DNA of 64,000 bases, from contig VHDL01000003.1 of the NCBI GenBank assembly GCA_016871415.1, positions 62,001 to 126,000 of the forward strand. Reading direction: 5' to 3'. The stretch is from Verrucomicrobiota bacterium (GTDB taxonomy: Bacteria > Verrucomicrobiota > Verrucomicrobiia > Opitutales > UBA953). Every line of letters begins with the position of its first letter. Position 1 is the stretch's first letter. Under the pieces are notes generated by a model. It did not search any database. It saw only the letters and a list, made by a program, of their open reading frames with translations, and was not told where the DNA came from. The position numbers were made by a program, and so were the translations under genes. This document shows positions 15,675-24,362 of this stretch, piece after piece.

Positions 15675-17159
15675 TTGTCCGACAAGGCATTCCAGGTCAT
15701 CGCCCGCCGCTGGCGGCCGCGCCGCTTCGTGGAGCTGGTCGGGCAGGACCACATCGTCCGCACTCTGCGAAACGCACTGGACGGCGGCCGCCTGCCCCAC
15801 GCCTGGCTCTTCGTCGGGCCGCGCGGCACGGGCAAGACCACCACGGCCCGCATCCTGGCTAAGGCGCTCAACTGCGCGGGCGGCCCGAAGTCCGACTTCT
15901 CCCTCGACGATCCGGTCTGCCTCGCGATCGAGCAGGGTAACTGCCTCGACGTCGTCGAGATTGACGCCGCGTCGAACCGCTCCATCGAGGACGCGAAGAA
16001 GATCCGTGACGAGTGCCAGTTCTCCCCGACGAGCTTCCCGTTCAAGGTCTTCATCATCGACGAGGTCCATCAGCTGACCAAGGACGCCTTCAACGCGCTC
16101 CTCAAGACGCTCGAGGAGCCTCCCGCTTGGGTGAAGTTCATCCTCGCAACGACCGAGGCCGACAAGGTCCTGCCCACCATCACCTCCCGCTGCCAGCGGC
16201 TGGAGTTCCACCCGATTGACGAGGAGGTCATCGTCGACCAGCTTGAGCGCATCGTCAAGGCCGACGGCGTCGCTGCCGACCGGCCCGCGCTCAAGGCCAT
16301 CGCCCGCCTCGCCGCCGGAGGGATGCGCGATTCCCAGTCCATACTCGACCAAGTCATCTCCTTCTCTGGACGCAAGGTGACCGAGGCCGACGTGCTCTCC
16401 ATCTACGGGCTGGCCTCCGCCAAGCAGGTCGAAGATCTCGCCAAGGCACTCTCGCTCGGCGACGGGCCGGCCGCGCTCAGTCTCTGCGACGTCTTCCATG
16501 AGGAGGGCAGGGACCTCATCCGGGTGCTGGCCGACCTTCAGTCGCGGGTCCGTGAGGCCACGCTTGATTCGGTGCGCAAGGGCGGGGTCTCCCCGCTGCT
16601 CGGCGGCCCGCTTTCCACCGAGCAGCTCGTGAGGCTTCTGGAGTGCCTCCAGCAGGGAGAGCAGGGCGTGCGTCACGGACTCTCTCCCCGGGCCAATTTC
16701 GAGGTGACCATGCTGCAGGCCATCGAACGGGCGAGGGCGCGACCGATAGACTCGCTCATCAAGGACATCGCCGCCGCCGCAGCCGGACTCCCCAGGGAGC
16801 CCGGCCAAAAAAAAATAGGGACGCCGCCGCCCGCTGCCACGGCCGCTCCCACGCAGGCCTTGCCTGATGTGCCCGTCACCGAAGATTCTGGGGATTCCTC
16901 GCCGCCCTTGGACGTCGCGGCTGTGGAGGACGAGGCCGATCAGGCGGTACGTTGCGAGGCTTTCGTCTTTCCGGAGCTCGAGAAGTCCGTGTCCGGCGTC
17001 TCCGAGCAGGGTCGCACGGCCTTCCCCGGAGACAAGGAGTTCCAGGCCGCCGTGGACGCGTTGCCGCCCGGCCTGCGCGAGAAGCTGAAGGAGACGCTCG
17101 GCGCCGAATTCACGGCTTTGCGTCCCGTGCCCACGGGCCGCCTGCGCCGCCCTTCCTGA
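15675..17159 (+). CDS. dnaX: DNA polymerase III subunit tau/gamma, with a likely programmed frameshift site
   Basis: 494 residues from TTG 15675 (SDKAFQVIARRWRPRRF); no ATG is available in frame between the guaA end and the conserved start. It is the clamp-loader ATPase: Walker A GPRGTGKTTTA near 49-59, Walker B IIDEVHQL, sensor region ATTEADKVLPTI and SRCQRLEF. Of the four zinc cysteines usual in DnaX, C67 and C82 align and two seem missing, so the zinc knuckle may be incomplete. After residue 378 the tail is acidic and Pro/Ala-rich and only about 115 residues long. An A9 run at 16807-16815 marks that boundary (separate entry). Confidence 0.95.
   Translation: MSDKAFQVIARRWRPRRFVELVGQDHIVRTLRNALDGGRLPHAWLFVGPRGTGKTTTARILAKALNCAGGPKSDFSLDDPVCLAIEQGNCLDVVEIDAASNRSIEDAKKIRDECQFSPTSFPFKVFIIDEVHQLTKDAFNALLKTLEEPPAWVKFILATTEADKVLPTITSRCQRLEFHPIDEEVIVDQLERIVKADGVAADRPALKAIARLAAGGMRDSQSILDQVISFSGRKVTEADVLSIYGLASAKQVEDLAKALSLGDGPAALSLCDVFHEEGRDLIRVLADLQSRVREATLDSVRKGGVSPLLGGPLSTEQLVRLLECLQQGEQGVRHGLSPRANFEVTMLQAIERARARPIDSLIKDIAAAAAGLPREPGQKKIGTPPPAATAAPTQALPDVPVTEDSGDSSPPLDVAAVEDEADQAVRCEAFVFPELEKSVSGVSEQGRTAFPGDKEFQAAVDALPPGLREKLKETLGAEFTALRPVPTGRLRRPS
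16794..16850 (+). promoter_or_regulatory. Putative programmed frameshift / transcriptional slippage cassette in dnaX
   Basis: Three elements lie in order: AGGGAG at 16794-16799, a run of nine A at 16807-16815 read as CAA AAA AAA ATA in frame, and a possible stem-loop from GGGA (16818) to TCCC (16850), about nine pairs with bulges. Loss of one A puts TAG (16816-16818) in frame at once. A -1 shift adds about 17 residues and stops at 16865-16867. Either route gives a gamma-like protein of about 380-397 residues. E. coli uses AGGGAG, an A-run heptamer and a stem-loop; Thermus uses an A9 run. Confidence 0.7.
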
Positions 17160-17161
17160 AC

Positions 17162-17623
17162 ATGGGCGCATCGGCGGAGATCGGCGTCATCTCGGACACC
17201 CACGGCCGGCTCCGGCCTCAGGCGGTGAGGGCCTTGGAAGGCTGCGTCCTGGTGCTGCATGCGGGGGACGTGTGCGGGCCGCATGTCGTCGAGGAACTGA
17301 CCGCCTTCGTCGCTCCCTGCCTGGCCGTCCGCGGCAACTGCGACGATGATCCGCAACTGCCGGCATTCCTCCTCCGCGTCGAGGCCGGCGTCCGGGTGCT
17401 GGTCCACCACGGCCACCTGCCGGTCGACGAGGCTGCGCATGCGCCCGCGGTCGTGATTACCGGACACACCCATGTCCCGCTGGTCGAGAGCTGTGACGGC
17501 GTCCTGAGACTGAATCCAGGCAGCGCGGGTCCACGGCGTTTCCGCCTGCCGGTCACGGTCGCGAGGCTGACCCTCGGGGACGGCGAGCCGCGCGCCCGCA
17601 TCATTGAGCTGCCGGTCGCATGA
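17162..17623 (+). CDS. YfcE-like metallophosphoesterase
   Basis: 153 residues from ATG 17162, 2 nt after dnaX. The calcineurin-like metal-binding motifs appear in order: ISDTHGRL (D, H), HAGDVCG (D), VRGNCDD (N), VHHGH (H) and TGHTHVP (H, H). This small single-domain form matches the YfcE/MJ0936 phosphodiesterases, whose physiological substrates are mostly unknown. Its stop overlaps the start of the helicase gene (ATGA), which implies translational coupling. Confidence 0.88.
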   Translation: MGASAEIGVISDTHGRLRPQAVRALEGCVLVLHAGDVCGPHVVEELTAFVAPCLAVRGNCDDDPQLPAFLLRVEAGVRVLVHHGHLPVDEAAHAPAVVITGHTHVPLVESCDGVLRLNPGSAGPRRFRLPVTVARLTLGDGEPRARIIELPVA

Positions 17624-20151
17624 GCCAGCCTTTACCCATCGACGCGCTGCAACCGGCGCTCGCCGAGGCCTGCGGCCGGTCGCGTCGGATCGTCCTCCGT
17701 GCTCCGACAGGTTCGGGCAAGTCGACGCGCCTGCCGCAGATGCTGATCGACCTGGGGCTGACGCAAGGGCAGGTCCTGGTCCTTCAGCCGCGTCGCATCG
17801 CAGCCCGCATGCTGGCCGCCCGCATCGCCCAGGAGCGCGACTGCCGGCTCGGCGGCGAAGTGGGCTACCAGGTGCGTTTTGACCGCGCGGAATCCGCCGA
17901 GACTCGGATTAAGTTCATCACCGAGGCCCTGCTGCTCAGGCAGGTGGCTTCGGATCCCTCCCTGCGCGGGATTGGAGCCGTCGTCTTCGACGAATTCCAC
18001 GAGCGCAGCCTGCATTCGGACGTAGGTCTGGCCCTGGCACGCCGGATCCAGGAGTCAGGCCGCCCCGACCTGCTCATCGTCGTCATGTCCGCCACGCTCG
18101 ACACCGAGGGCGTGGCCCGCTGGCTGGAGGGTGCGGAGACCCTCGCGGCCGACGGAAGGACCTATCCGGTGGAGATCGAGCACCTGCACGTGCCCAGGGA
18201 CTCCCGACGGCCGGTCTGGGATCTCGCCGCCGAGCAGGTTGGCCGCGTGCTGCGCGAGGAGCCGGACGGCGACGTCCTGGTGTTCATGCCCGGCTCCTAC
18301 GAGATCATGCGCACCATCGGCGCCGTCAGGACCCTCTCCGAATCGGGCGGCGTGGACGTGCTTCCGCTCCACGGCGAACTTCTCCCGGAGGAGCAGGACC
18401 GCGCGGTGCTGCCCGGCCCGCGGCGCAAGGTGATCGTGGCCACCAACGTGGCCGAGACCTCGCTGACCATTCCCGGTGTCCGCGCGGTGGTCGACGCCGG
18501 GCTGGCCCGGGTCGCCCGTTTCGATCCGCATCGCGGCATCGACACGCTGATGGTCGAACCGATCTCCCGGGCGTCCGCAGAGCAGCGCGCCGGACGCGCT
18601 GGCCGCACGGGCCCCGGGCGTTGCGTGCGCCTCTGGTCGCGCACGGATCACGAGTCACGCCCCTTACGCGACACGCCCGAGGTCGGCCGGGTGGACCTGT
18701 CCGAGACCGCGCTGCTGCTCCTCGCCTCCGGCTGGGGCGCGCCCGAATCCTTCCCGTGGTATGAACGTCCCGATGCCGGCGCCTTGCGGCGCGCCCGTGA
18801 ACTGCTCCGTGACCTCGGCGCGCTCGACGCCACGGGCGAGGTCACGCCGGTTGGTCGACGCATGGCGGTCTTCCCCGCCCACCCGCGTTACGCCCGCATG
18901 CTCCTTGCGGCGGGAGATCTGGGCTGTGTCGCCGAGGTCGCGCGCATCGTGGGCCTCGCCCAGGGCCGGGACATCCTCTTCCGCAAGGTCGACGGCCGCA
19001 CCGAGGAGGCGCGTGACGCCTTGGAGCAGGAGGACGGCTCTGACTTCTTCGTCCGGCTCGCGCTCCTTCGGCGGGCCGCCGAGCTGAAGTTTGACGCCGA
19101 CGCCTGCGAGCGCCTGGGCGTGCACGGGCTCACCGCCCGGCAGGCCGACCGGGCCGCCCAGCAGTTCCTGCGCATCGCGGAGGGGCAGCGGCTCCCGGTC
19201 AACACCGCGCCCGCGCCCGCCGCCTCGGTGAGGCGATGCGTCCTCATGGGCTTCTCCGACCGCCTGGCCGTGAGGCTCGACGCCGGCACCCTCCGTTGCG
19301 CCGTCGTCCACGGCCGCAAGGGCGAGCTGCGGCGCGAATCCTCCGTGCGCTCGGCCCGGCTGCTAGTCGCCGCCGAGATCGACGAGATCCAGGCCCGCGG
19401 CGAGGTCACGACCTACCTCTCCCTCTGCACCGCCGTCGAGGAGGCATGGCTGCGCGAGCTCTGGCCCGATGATTTCTCCGAACAGTCCTCCTTCCGCTAT
19501 GACGGCACCCAGCGCCGAGTCATGGCCCGGATTGAACGCAGGTTCCGGGACCTCGTCCTTGAGCATGCCGAGCGTGACGCCGCGCCTTCGGACGAAGCCA
19601 GCCGTCTCCTCGCGGAGGAGGCGTTCGCCGGACGTCTCCAGTTCGAGAAGTGGGACGCGCAGGTCGATGCATGGATACGCCGCGTGAACTTCCTGGCCCG
19701 GCACTGCCCTGAACTGGGCGTGCATCCCTTCGACGCCGCGGCCCGCCGCATGGTCATCGAGGAGCTCTGCGCCGGTGCCGTGAGCGCACGGGAAGTCCGC
19801 GAACGGTCCGTGCTGCCGAGCGTCCGCGGCTGGATCACCCATGAGCAGGCGATGGCCTTGGACTCCTATTGTCCGGAACGCATCGTGCTGCCGCGCAAGA
19901 GGCACCCCGCGCGCATCGAATACACCGAGGACGGGCAGGCCGAGATTGAGGCCACCGTGCAGGAGCTCTATGATTTCCCCGGCAGCCGGCTGCGCGTCTG
20001 CGACGGCAAGGTGCCGCTGGTCGTCTGCATCCAGTCCCCCGCGCGTCGCACACAGCAGCGCACCACCGACCTCGACGCATTCTGGAAGGGCTCCTACGAA
20101 GGGGTGAAGAAGGAGCTGCGCGGGCGCTACCCCAGGCACGAATGGCGATGA
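17620..20151 (+). CDS. hrpB: ATP-dependent helicase HrpB
   Basis: 843 residues, the usual HrpB length. This DEAH/DExH family helicase has Walker A APTGSGKS (28-35), FDEFHERSLHSD (motif II, here DEFH), MSATLDTEGV (motif III) and QRAGRAGRTGPGRC (motif VI), then the HrpB-specific C-terminal domain ending near FWKGSYEGVKKELRGRYPRHEW. The RNA substrate of HrpB is not well known. It starts in ATGA overlap with the phosphoesterase gene and ends in ATGA overlap with a nuclease gene, so the three are likely made together. Confidence 0.94.
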   Translation: MSQPLPIDALQPALAEACGRSRRIVLRAPTGSGKSTRLPQMLIDLGLTQGQVLVLQPRRIAARMLAARIAQERDCRLGGEVGYQVRFDRAESAETRIKFITEALLLRQVASDPSLRGIGAVVFDEFHERSLHSDVGLALARRIQESGRPDLLIVVMSATLDTEGVARWLEGAETLAADGRTYPVEIEHLHVPRDSRRPVWDLAAEQVGRVLREEPDGDVLVFMPGSYEIMRTIGAVRTLSESGGVDVLPLHGELLPEEQDRAVLPGPRRKVIVATNVAETSLTIPGVRAVVDAGLARVARFDPHRGIDTLMVEPISRASAEQRAGRAGRTGPGRCVRLWSRTDHESRPLRDTPEVGRVDLSETALLLLASGWGAPESFPWYERPDAGALRRARELLRDLGALDATGEVTPVGRRMAVFPAHPRYARMLLAAGDLGCVAEVARIVGLAQGRDILFRKVDGRTEEARDALEQEDGSDFFVRLALLRRAAELKFDADACERLGVHGLTARQADRAAQQFLRIAEGQRLPVNTAPAPAASVRRCVLMGFSDRLAVRLDAGTLRCAVVHGRKGELRRESSVRSARLLVAAEIDEIQARGEVTTYLSLCTAVEEAWLRELWPDDFSEQSSFRYDGTQRRVMARIERRFRDLVLEHAERDAAPSDEASRLLAEEAFAGRLQFEKWDAQVDAWIRRVNFLARHCPELGVHPFDAAARRMVIEELCAGAVSAREVRERSVLPSVRGWITHEQAMALDSYCPERIVLPRKRHPARIEYTEDGQAEIEATVQELYDFPGSRLRVCDGKVPLVVCIQSPARRTQQRTTDLDAFWKGSYEGVKKELRGRYPRHEWR

Positions 20152-20819
20152 GCGGCGTTCTCTGGAGCGAAACGCCCCTGCACGTCATCGACTTCGAAGG
20201 CGGGCCGCGCACGGGCGTTGTCGAACACGGCGTCGTCACCCTCCTCGGAGGCGAAGTGCGTTCGACCTCGACCGGACTGCACGCCCCGCTGGCTCCGGTG
20301 CCGGTCGTCGACACTCAATGCCACGGGCTCTCCGACCGTGACCTCAGGTCGGAATCACCTTTCTCCGAGGAGTGGACCCGCTGGTCCGAACTCCGACGCA
20401 CCGGACTCTTCGCGGCGCACAACGCATCCGTCGAATCCGGGCTGCTGCGGGCGACGTGGGCCCGCCCGCCCGCCTCGCCCGCTTTCGTGGCGCCGCAGAC
20501 CGTCGCGGAGTGGGGGCCCTGGATCGACACCTGCCGGCTCGCCAGGCTTTGGATGCCAAGCCTGGGGGACTACCGCCTTTCCGCCCTAATCGCCACGCTG
20601 CGGCTAGGTGACCGGCTCGAGTCCCTCTCCGCCGTCCACTGCCCCCCGGCGCGCCGCCGCCATCATTGCGCCCTGCATGACGCATTGGCCGCGGCCCTCG
20701 TCCTGCGCGCGCTCTGTTCGATCGAAGGGCGTTCGGCGGCGACCTTGGCGCAGCTCGTCCGGGACGGTCTGCCGGCCGCGGCGGCGGGCGAGATGCATCA
20801 GGGCGAGTTGGACCTGTAG
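20148..20819 (+). CDS. DEDDh-type 3'-5' exonuclease (DnaQ-like)
   Basis: 223 residues from ATG 20148, which overlaps the hrpB stop (an ATG at 20142 is also possible). The DEDDh active-site pattern is visible: DFEGG (Asp and Glu, exo I), AAHNASVESGLLR (exo II region), IDTCRLARLW (Asp) and HHCALHDALAAALV (His and Asp, exo III). Such enzymes trim DNA or RNA 3' ends; epsilon and RNase T are relatives. Direct coupling to hrpB suggests a helicase-nuclease pair acting on structured nucleic acid, but that is inference. Confidence 0.8.
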   Translation: MSGVLWSETPLHVIDFEGGPRTGVVEHGVVTLLGGEVRSTSTGLHAPLAPVPVVDTQCHGLSDRDLRSESPFSEEWTRWSELRRTGLFAAHNASVESGLLRATWARPPASPAFVAPQTVAEWGPWIDTCRLARLWMPSLGDYRLSALIATLRLGDRLESLSAVHCPPARRRHHCALHDALAAALVLRALCSIEGRSAATLAQLVRDGLPAAAAGEMHQGELDL

Positions 20820-20865
20820 TTTTCCCTTCACTCCTGAAGGACCGCGGAACTAGATAGCCCTTCCC

Positions 20866-21867
20866 ATGGCTTCCAAGAATCCCATCCGCGTCGCGGTGAC
20901 CGGCGCCGCCGGCAACATCGGTTACGCCGCCATCTTCCGCCTCGCCTCCGGCGCGGTCTTCGGGCCCGACCAGCCCGTCGCGCTCAACCTGATCGAGGTG
21001 GGGCCGGGACTCAACGCCCTCACCGGCGTCGTGATGGAGCTGCAGGACTGCGCGTTCCCGCTGCTCACCGACGTCGTCGCCACCGGCGATCTCAACGAAG
21101 GCTTCAAGGACGCCGACTGGTGCCTGCTCATCGGCGCGATGCCCCGGAAGGACGGCATGGAGCGCAAGGACCTGCTCGGCATCAACGGCAAGATCTTTAT
21201 TGAGCAGGGCCAAGCCATCGCGAAAAACGCCAAGAGGTCCGTCAAGGTCCTCGTCGTCGGCAACCCTTGCAACACCAACGCCCTCATCGCCCTGCGCTCG
21301 GCCGGCAGCCTGCCCGCGGATAACTTCTTCGCAATGACCCGCCTCGACGAGAACCGCGCCAAGTCGCAGCTCGCGGGCAAGGCCGGCGCCCATAACTCCG
21401 TCGTCAAGAACGTCGCCATCTGGGGCAACCACTCGTCGACGCAGTATCCTGACTTCACTAACGCCACCATCGGCGGCAGGCCGGCCACGCAGGTAATCAC
21501 CGACCACGCTTGGCTCAAGGAGACCTTCGTCCCCGATGTCCAGAAGCGTGGCGCCGCTGTGATTAAGGCCCGCGGCGCCTCTTCCGCCGCCTCCGCCGCC
21601 AACGCCGCCCTCGACACCATGCGCAGCCTCCACTTCCCGACCCCGGCCGGCGACTGGCACTCCGTGGCCGTCCTCTCTCGGGGCGACTACGGCATCGCAC
21701 CGGGCATCATGTTCGGATACCCGCTCCGGACCAACGCCGACGGCTCCTGGGAGATCGTGCAGGGCCTGCCGCTCGACGCCTTCTCCAAGGAGAAGATTGC
21801 GATCACCGAGAAGGAACTGCTCGAAGAGCGCGCGACGGCCTCCGAAGTCCTCGGCCTGAAGCTCTGA
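20866..21867 (+). CDS. mdh: Malate dehydrogenase, NAD-dependent
   Basis: 333 residues. It oxidises malate to oxaloacetate in the TCA cycle. The Rossmann motif is [19 protein letters not shown] near the N-terminus. Substrate-binding segments include [15 protein letters not shown] and [14 protein letters not shown], and the catalytic His lies in [11 protein letters not shown]. The length and motifs match the cytosolic/dimeric MDH group (as in Thermus) rather than the LDH-like group. It stands alone on its transcript, with a likely terminator downstream. Confidence 0.96.
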   Translation: MASKNPIRVAVTGAAGNIGYAAIFRLASGAVFGPDQPVALNLIEVGPGLNALTGVVMELQDCAFPLLTDVVATGDLNEGFKDADWCLLIGAMPRKDGMERKDLLGINGKIFIEQGQAIAKNAKRSVKVLVVGNPCNTNALIALRSAGSLPADNFFAMTRLDENRAKSQLAGKAGAHNSVVKNVAIWGNHSSTQYPDFTNATIGGRPATQVITDHAWLKETFVPDVQKRGAAVIKARGASSAASAANAALDTMRSLHFPTPAGDWHSVAVLSRGDYGIAPGIMFGYPLRTNADGSWEIVQGLPLDAFSKEKIAITEKELLEERATASEVLGLKL

Positions 21868-21888
21868 AGCCGGCCTTATTAAAGGCGC

Positions 21889-21922
21889 AGGCGGCGAGGG
21901 ACCTTCCTTGACCGCCTTTTTT
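21889..21922 (+). terminator. Probable terminator after mdh
   Basis: AGGCGG (21889-21894) can pair with CCGCCT (21912-21917) and is followed by six T. The stem is short and the loop is 17 nt, so the call is moderate. It lies 21 nt after the mdh stop and ends about 20 nt before the next gene. Confidence 0.5.
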
Positions 21923-21941
21923 GCGTCCCTAGGCTGGGGAT

Positions 21942-23285
21942 ATGGAGATATTCTCCGCCGTCGATTGGTTCACGGTCCTCGCGGCGCTCTGCTTCTGGCA
22001 GGCTTTGGTCTGGGCGCAGCATCTGGACCGTGGTTTCCCGCGATGGCTCGACCGGCTGGCCATGGCCGGCCTGTGGGTGTGGGTCCTCGCTTACGTCGCC
22101 GTCGGCGAGCCCGGCCTGGTCATGGCCTTGGCCGCCATGCCGGCTTGCCTCTTCGCCCTCTGGCTCTGGGCGCATGGCCTTCGCCGTTTTCTCGCCGATG
22201 ACCTGGCGCCCGCTCCGCGCCGCTACCTGGAAATGCTGTCGGCCACGGGTCCGCTGGTCGCCGCCGGCGCGTGGGTATGGTCGCGCTATGACCGCACCTT
22301 CGCCGGATTTCCCGATCCGCTGGCGACGCTGACCACTGTGCACTTCGCCATCACCTTCGGCGTGCTGCCGCTGGCGATGGCGGCGAGCGAACGACCCCTC
22401 GCCCGCTGTCGTCGGCGCGACCTCGGCCAGTGGCTGTACGTGGCCGGCGCTCCCGCCACCGCGTTGTGCTTCGCCCTGCGGACGGATCCGCTGCGCCCTG
22501 GGGCCGTCGAAGTTGCGGCCGCCGCGGTCTTCGCCGCTGGCTTCCTGCTCTGGGCCGCCTTCATGCCCGTCAGGCGCGGACCGTGGCCTTACGTCTGTCT
22601 CGTTCCCGGCTTCCTGCTCGGCGTCGGCTACACCGCCGCGCACGCCTTCGGCTGGGACTATCTCACCATTCCGCAGATGGCGGCCGTGCATGGTTCGCTC
22701 AACCTACTCGGCGCGTTGCTGCTCGCGGCCCAGGCGCCGGCGTTCGATGACGTCGCCGCGCCGGCTCCGGACCTCGCCACGCCAGTCGAACCCGGCGACC
22801 GGGCGACGGCGGTCTTCGCCGGCACGCACCGCGTCGTGGTCGGCCCTTGGTCGCCCGAAGGCTTCGCTCGGGTGAAGGCGGTCCTGCTCGGATACCGTTT
22901 CTATCCGGAGCACGTGATGGTGCGGCGGACCCAGTTCGAAGACGAAGGCCGCGCGGTGCGCGCGGGGGACCGCCTCGGGCTGGGCTTGTTCGTCCCCAGC
23001 CTCCCGGGACTCGCGTCCCTGATGCTGCCCGCCGTCGTCGAGGTCGACGTTGCGGAGTCCGGCGAGGAACGCGTGGCGCTGGGGTACGTCACCACGCGAC
23101 GTCATTACGGCCGCGGCGCCTGGCGGGCCGAGGTGACGCGCGCCGGCGAGGAGCTCGTGCTCACGGTCTCCTATCACGTCCGACCGAGCCGCTGGTTCGT
23201 CTGGTGCGGCCTGCCGGTCTACCGCCGCTTCCAGCTCGCCGCTTTCCGCGCCGGCGCCGACAACCTCCGCCGGCTCGCGGCTTAG
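21942..23285 (+). CDS. Polytopic membrane protein, YndJ-like N-terminus with DUF1990-like C-terminal domain
   Basis: 447 residues. The first 270 or so contain about eight hydrophobic helices (WFTVLAALCFWQALVW, LWVWVLAYVAV and others) and the motif QMAAVHGSLNLLGALL, which resembles the YndJ family. Residues 290-447 are soluble, with GYVTTRRHYGRGAWRAE and SYHVRPSRWFVWCGLPVYRRF, a pattern like DUF1990. The function of either part is unknown. The stop overlaps the end of the convergent DUF362-like gene by 4 nt. Family assignments are by eye. Confidence 0.65.
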   Translation: MEIFSAVDWFTVLAALCFWQALVWAQHLDRGFPRWLDRLAMAGLWVWVLAYVAVGEPGLVMALAAMPACLFALWLWAHGLRRFLADDLAPAPRRYLEMLSATGPLVAAGAWVWSRYDRTFAGFPDPLATLTTVHFAITFGVLPLAMAASERPLARCRRRDLGQWLYVAGAPATALCFALRTDPLRPGAVEVAAAAVFAAGFLLWAAFMPVRRGPWPYVCLVPGFLLGVGYTAAHAFGWDYLTIPQMAAVHGSLNLLGALLLAAQAPAFDDVAAPAPDLATPVEPGDRATAVFAGTHRVVVGPWSPEGFARVKAVLLGYRFYPEHVMVRRTQFEDEGRAVRAGDRLGLGLFVPSLPGLASLMLPAVVEVDVAESGEERVALGYVTTRRHYGRGAWRAEVTRAGEELVLTVSYHVRPSRWFVWCGLPVYRRFQLAAFRAGADNLRRLAA

Positions 23286-24280
23286 GGGGCGGCGAGGCGG
23301 ACCAGGGTGATGTCGGCGGGCTTGCAGCTTCCCAGCCGAATCTCCCCTGAATTGGCCGCGGCGAAGACCGGCGGTTCCGGGTGGATCGGGTCAACGTTTC
23401 CAGCGCGACGGCCTGCGTTGATCTTCTGCAGTCCGATGAAGTCGATGATGACCGGATTGGCGCTGGCCAGCAGGGTCTTTTCCGAGCGCACCCAGCCGGC
23501 GTCGAACGTCGGCCCGCCCAGCACCTGGTAGCGTTCAAGCGAGAGGATCGTGAGCGCATGGCCTTTGGCCAGGCCCGGGATCGCGCAGACTTCCACCGCC
23601 ACCTTGGAGGCGTTGAAGGGGTTCTCCATGAAGCGCTCCGCGTTGGCCATGTTCCCGAGTGAAGCAGCGGCGATTGCGCCGTGCACGCCCAGGGCCTTGC
23701 CGTCACTGAGCACTGGCAGGTTCACCCAGAAGTCTACCTCGTCGAAGAGCGTCTTGGGCAGAATGCTCACGCGCGCGTCGCCCCAGGCCACGGGCGGAGA
23801 GCCCGGCCGGGGCAGCACCTGGTTCTCGTAGCGCAGCCTTTCCTCCGCGGCCCAAGCGGGCGCGAGCTTCTCCCATGCGACGACGGGCGAGCCTTCGAAG
23901 TCCTGGGCGCCATCGGCCACCGCGGGGAGGAAGCCCGCTTCGCGGAGCGTCAGGTCACGGGTGTCGCAGATGATGAGCCCTTCCCGTTTGAAGCCCCTGC
24001 GCACGAGTGCGGCAGAGACCGCCCGGACCAGCGGCTTCGGGGTGGACAGGCCCACGCCGGACTCGGAGCTCACCTTGAGTCCGCACCGGGCGGCCGTGGC
24101 GGGCGTGAGTCGTCGCCCCGTGCGCCGCTCGAACTCGTCGAGGGAGCGTTCCACGGCCGGCGCGTACTCTCCGTCGGAGAAACCGGCCAGACGTTGTTCG
24201 ATGAGGAGCGCCTTGGGGTCCGTCGGCGAGGCCAGCAGGGGGCTGGCGGTCAGAACCATCATCAGCCGGAAGAGGGACAT
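23282..24280 (-). CDS. Exported DUF362-like protein
   Basis: 332 residues with an N-terminal signal peptide (MSLFRLMMVLTASPLLA, then SPTDP). Later segments read WVNLPVLSDGKALGVHGAIAAASLGNM, split by the typical DUF362 loop, then CAIPGLAKGHALTI and VIIDFIGLQKINAGRR, which fit the DUF362 pattern. Catalytic function is not known, and no iron-sulphur cysteine cluster is seen in it. It is divergent from the MFS gene (82-nt gap) and convergent with the membrane protein gene, with which it shares the last 4 nt. Confidence 0.68.
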   Translation of the reverse strand: MSLFRLMMVLTASPLLASPTDPKALLIEQRLAGFSDGEYAPAVERSLDEFERRTGRRLTPATAARCGLKVSSESGVGLSTPKPLVRAVSAALVRRGFKREGLIICDTRDLTLREAGFLPAVADGAQDFEGSPVVAWEKLAPAWAAEERLRYENQVLPRPGSPPVAWGDARVSILPKTLFDEVDFWVNLPVLSDGKALGVHGAIAAASLGNMANAERFMENPFNASKVAVEVCAIPGLAKGHALTILSLERYQVLGGPTFDAGWVRSEKTLLASANPVIIDFIGLQKINAGRRAGNVDPIHPEPPVFAAANSGEIRLGSCKPADITLVRLAAP

Positions 24281-24362
24281 CGCTTCATATTCCCCCGTCG
24301 TCCTCCGTGGGCAAGCCGCTGTTTTGTTTGCAGGCAGGCCCCGTCAGTCCATCGTCAGCCCC

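Noticed and set aside
15651-17171. 506-residue open frame antisense to dnaX
   Set aside because: It covers dnaX fully and has no motif. The A9 and ATPase motifs of the plus strand decide.
20827-20856. Promoter before mdh (TTCACT, N18, TAGATA)
   Set aside because: Matches are too weak in both boxes, and it would leave almost no leader before the ATG.
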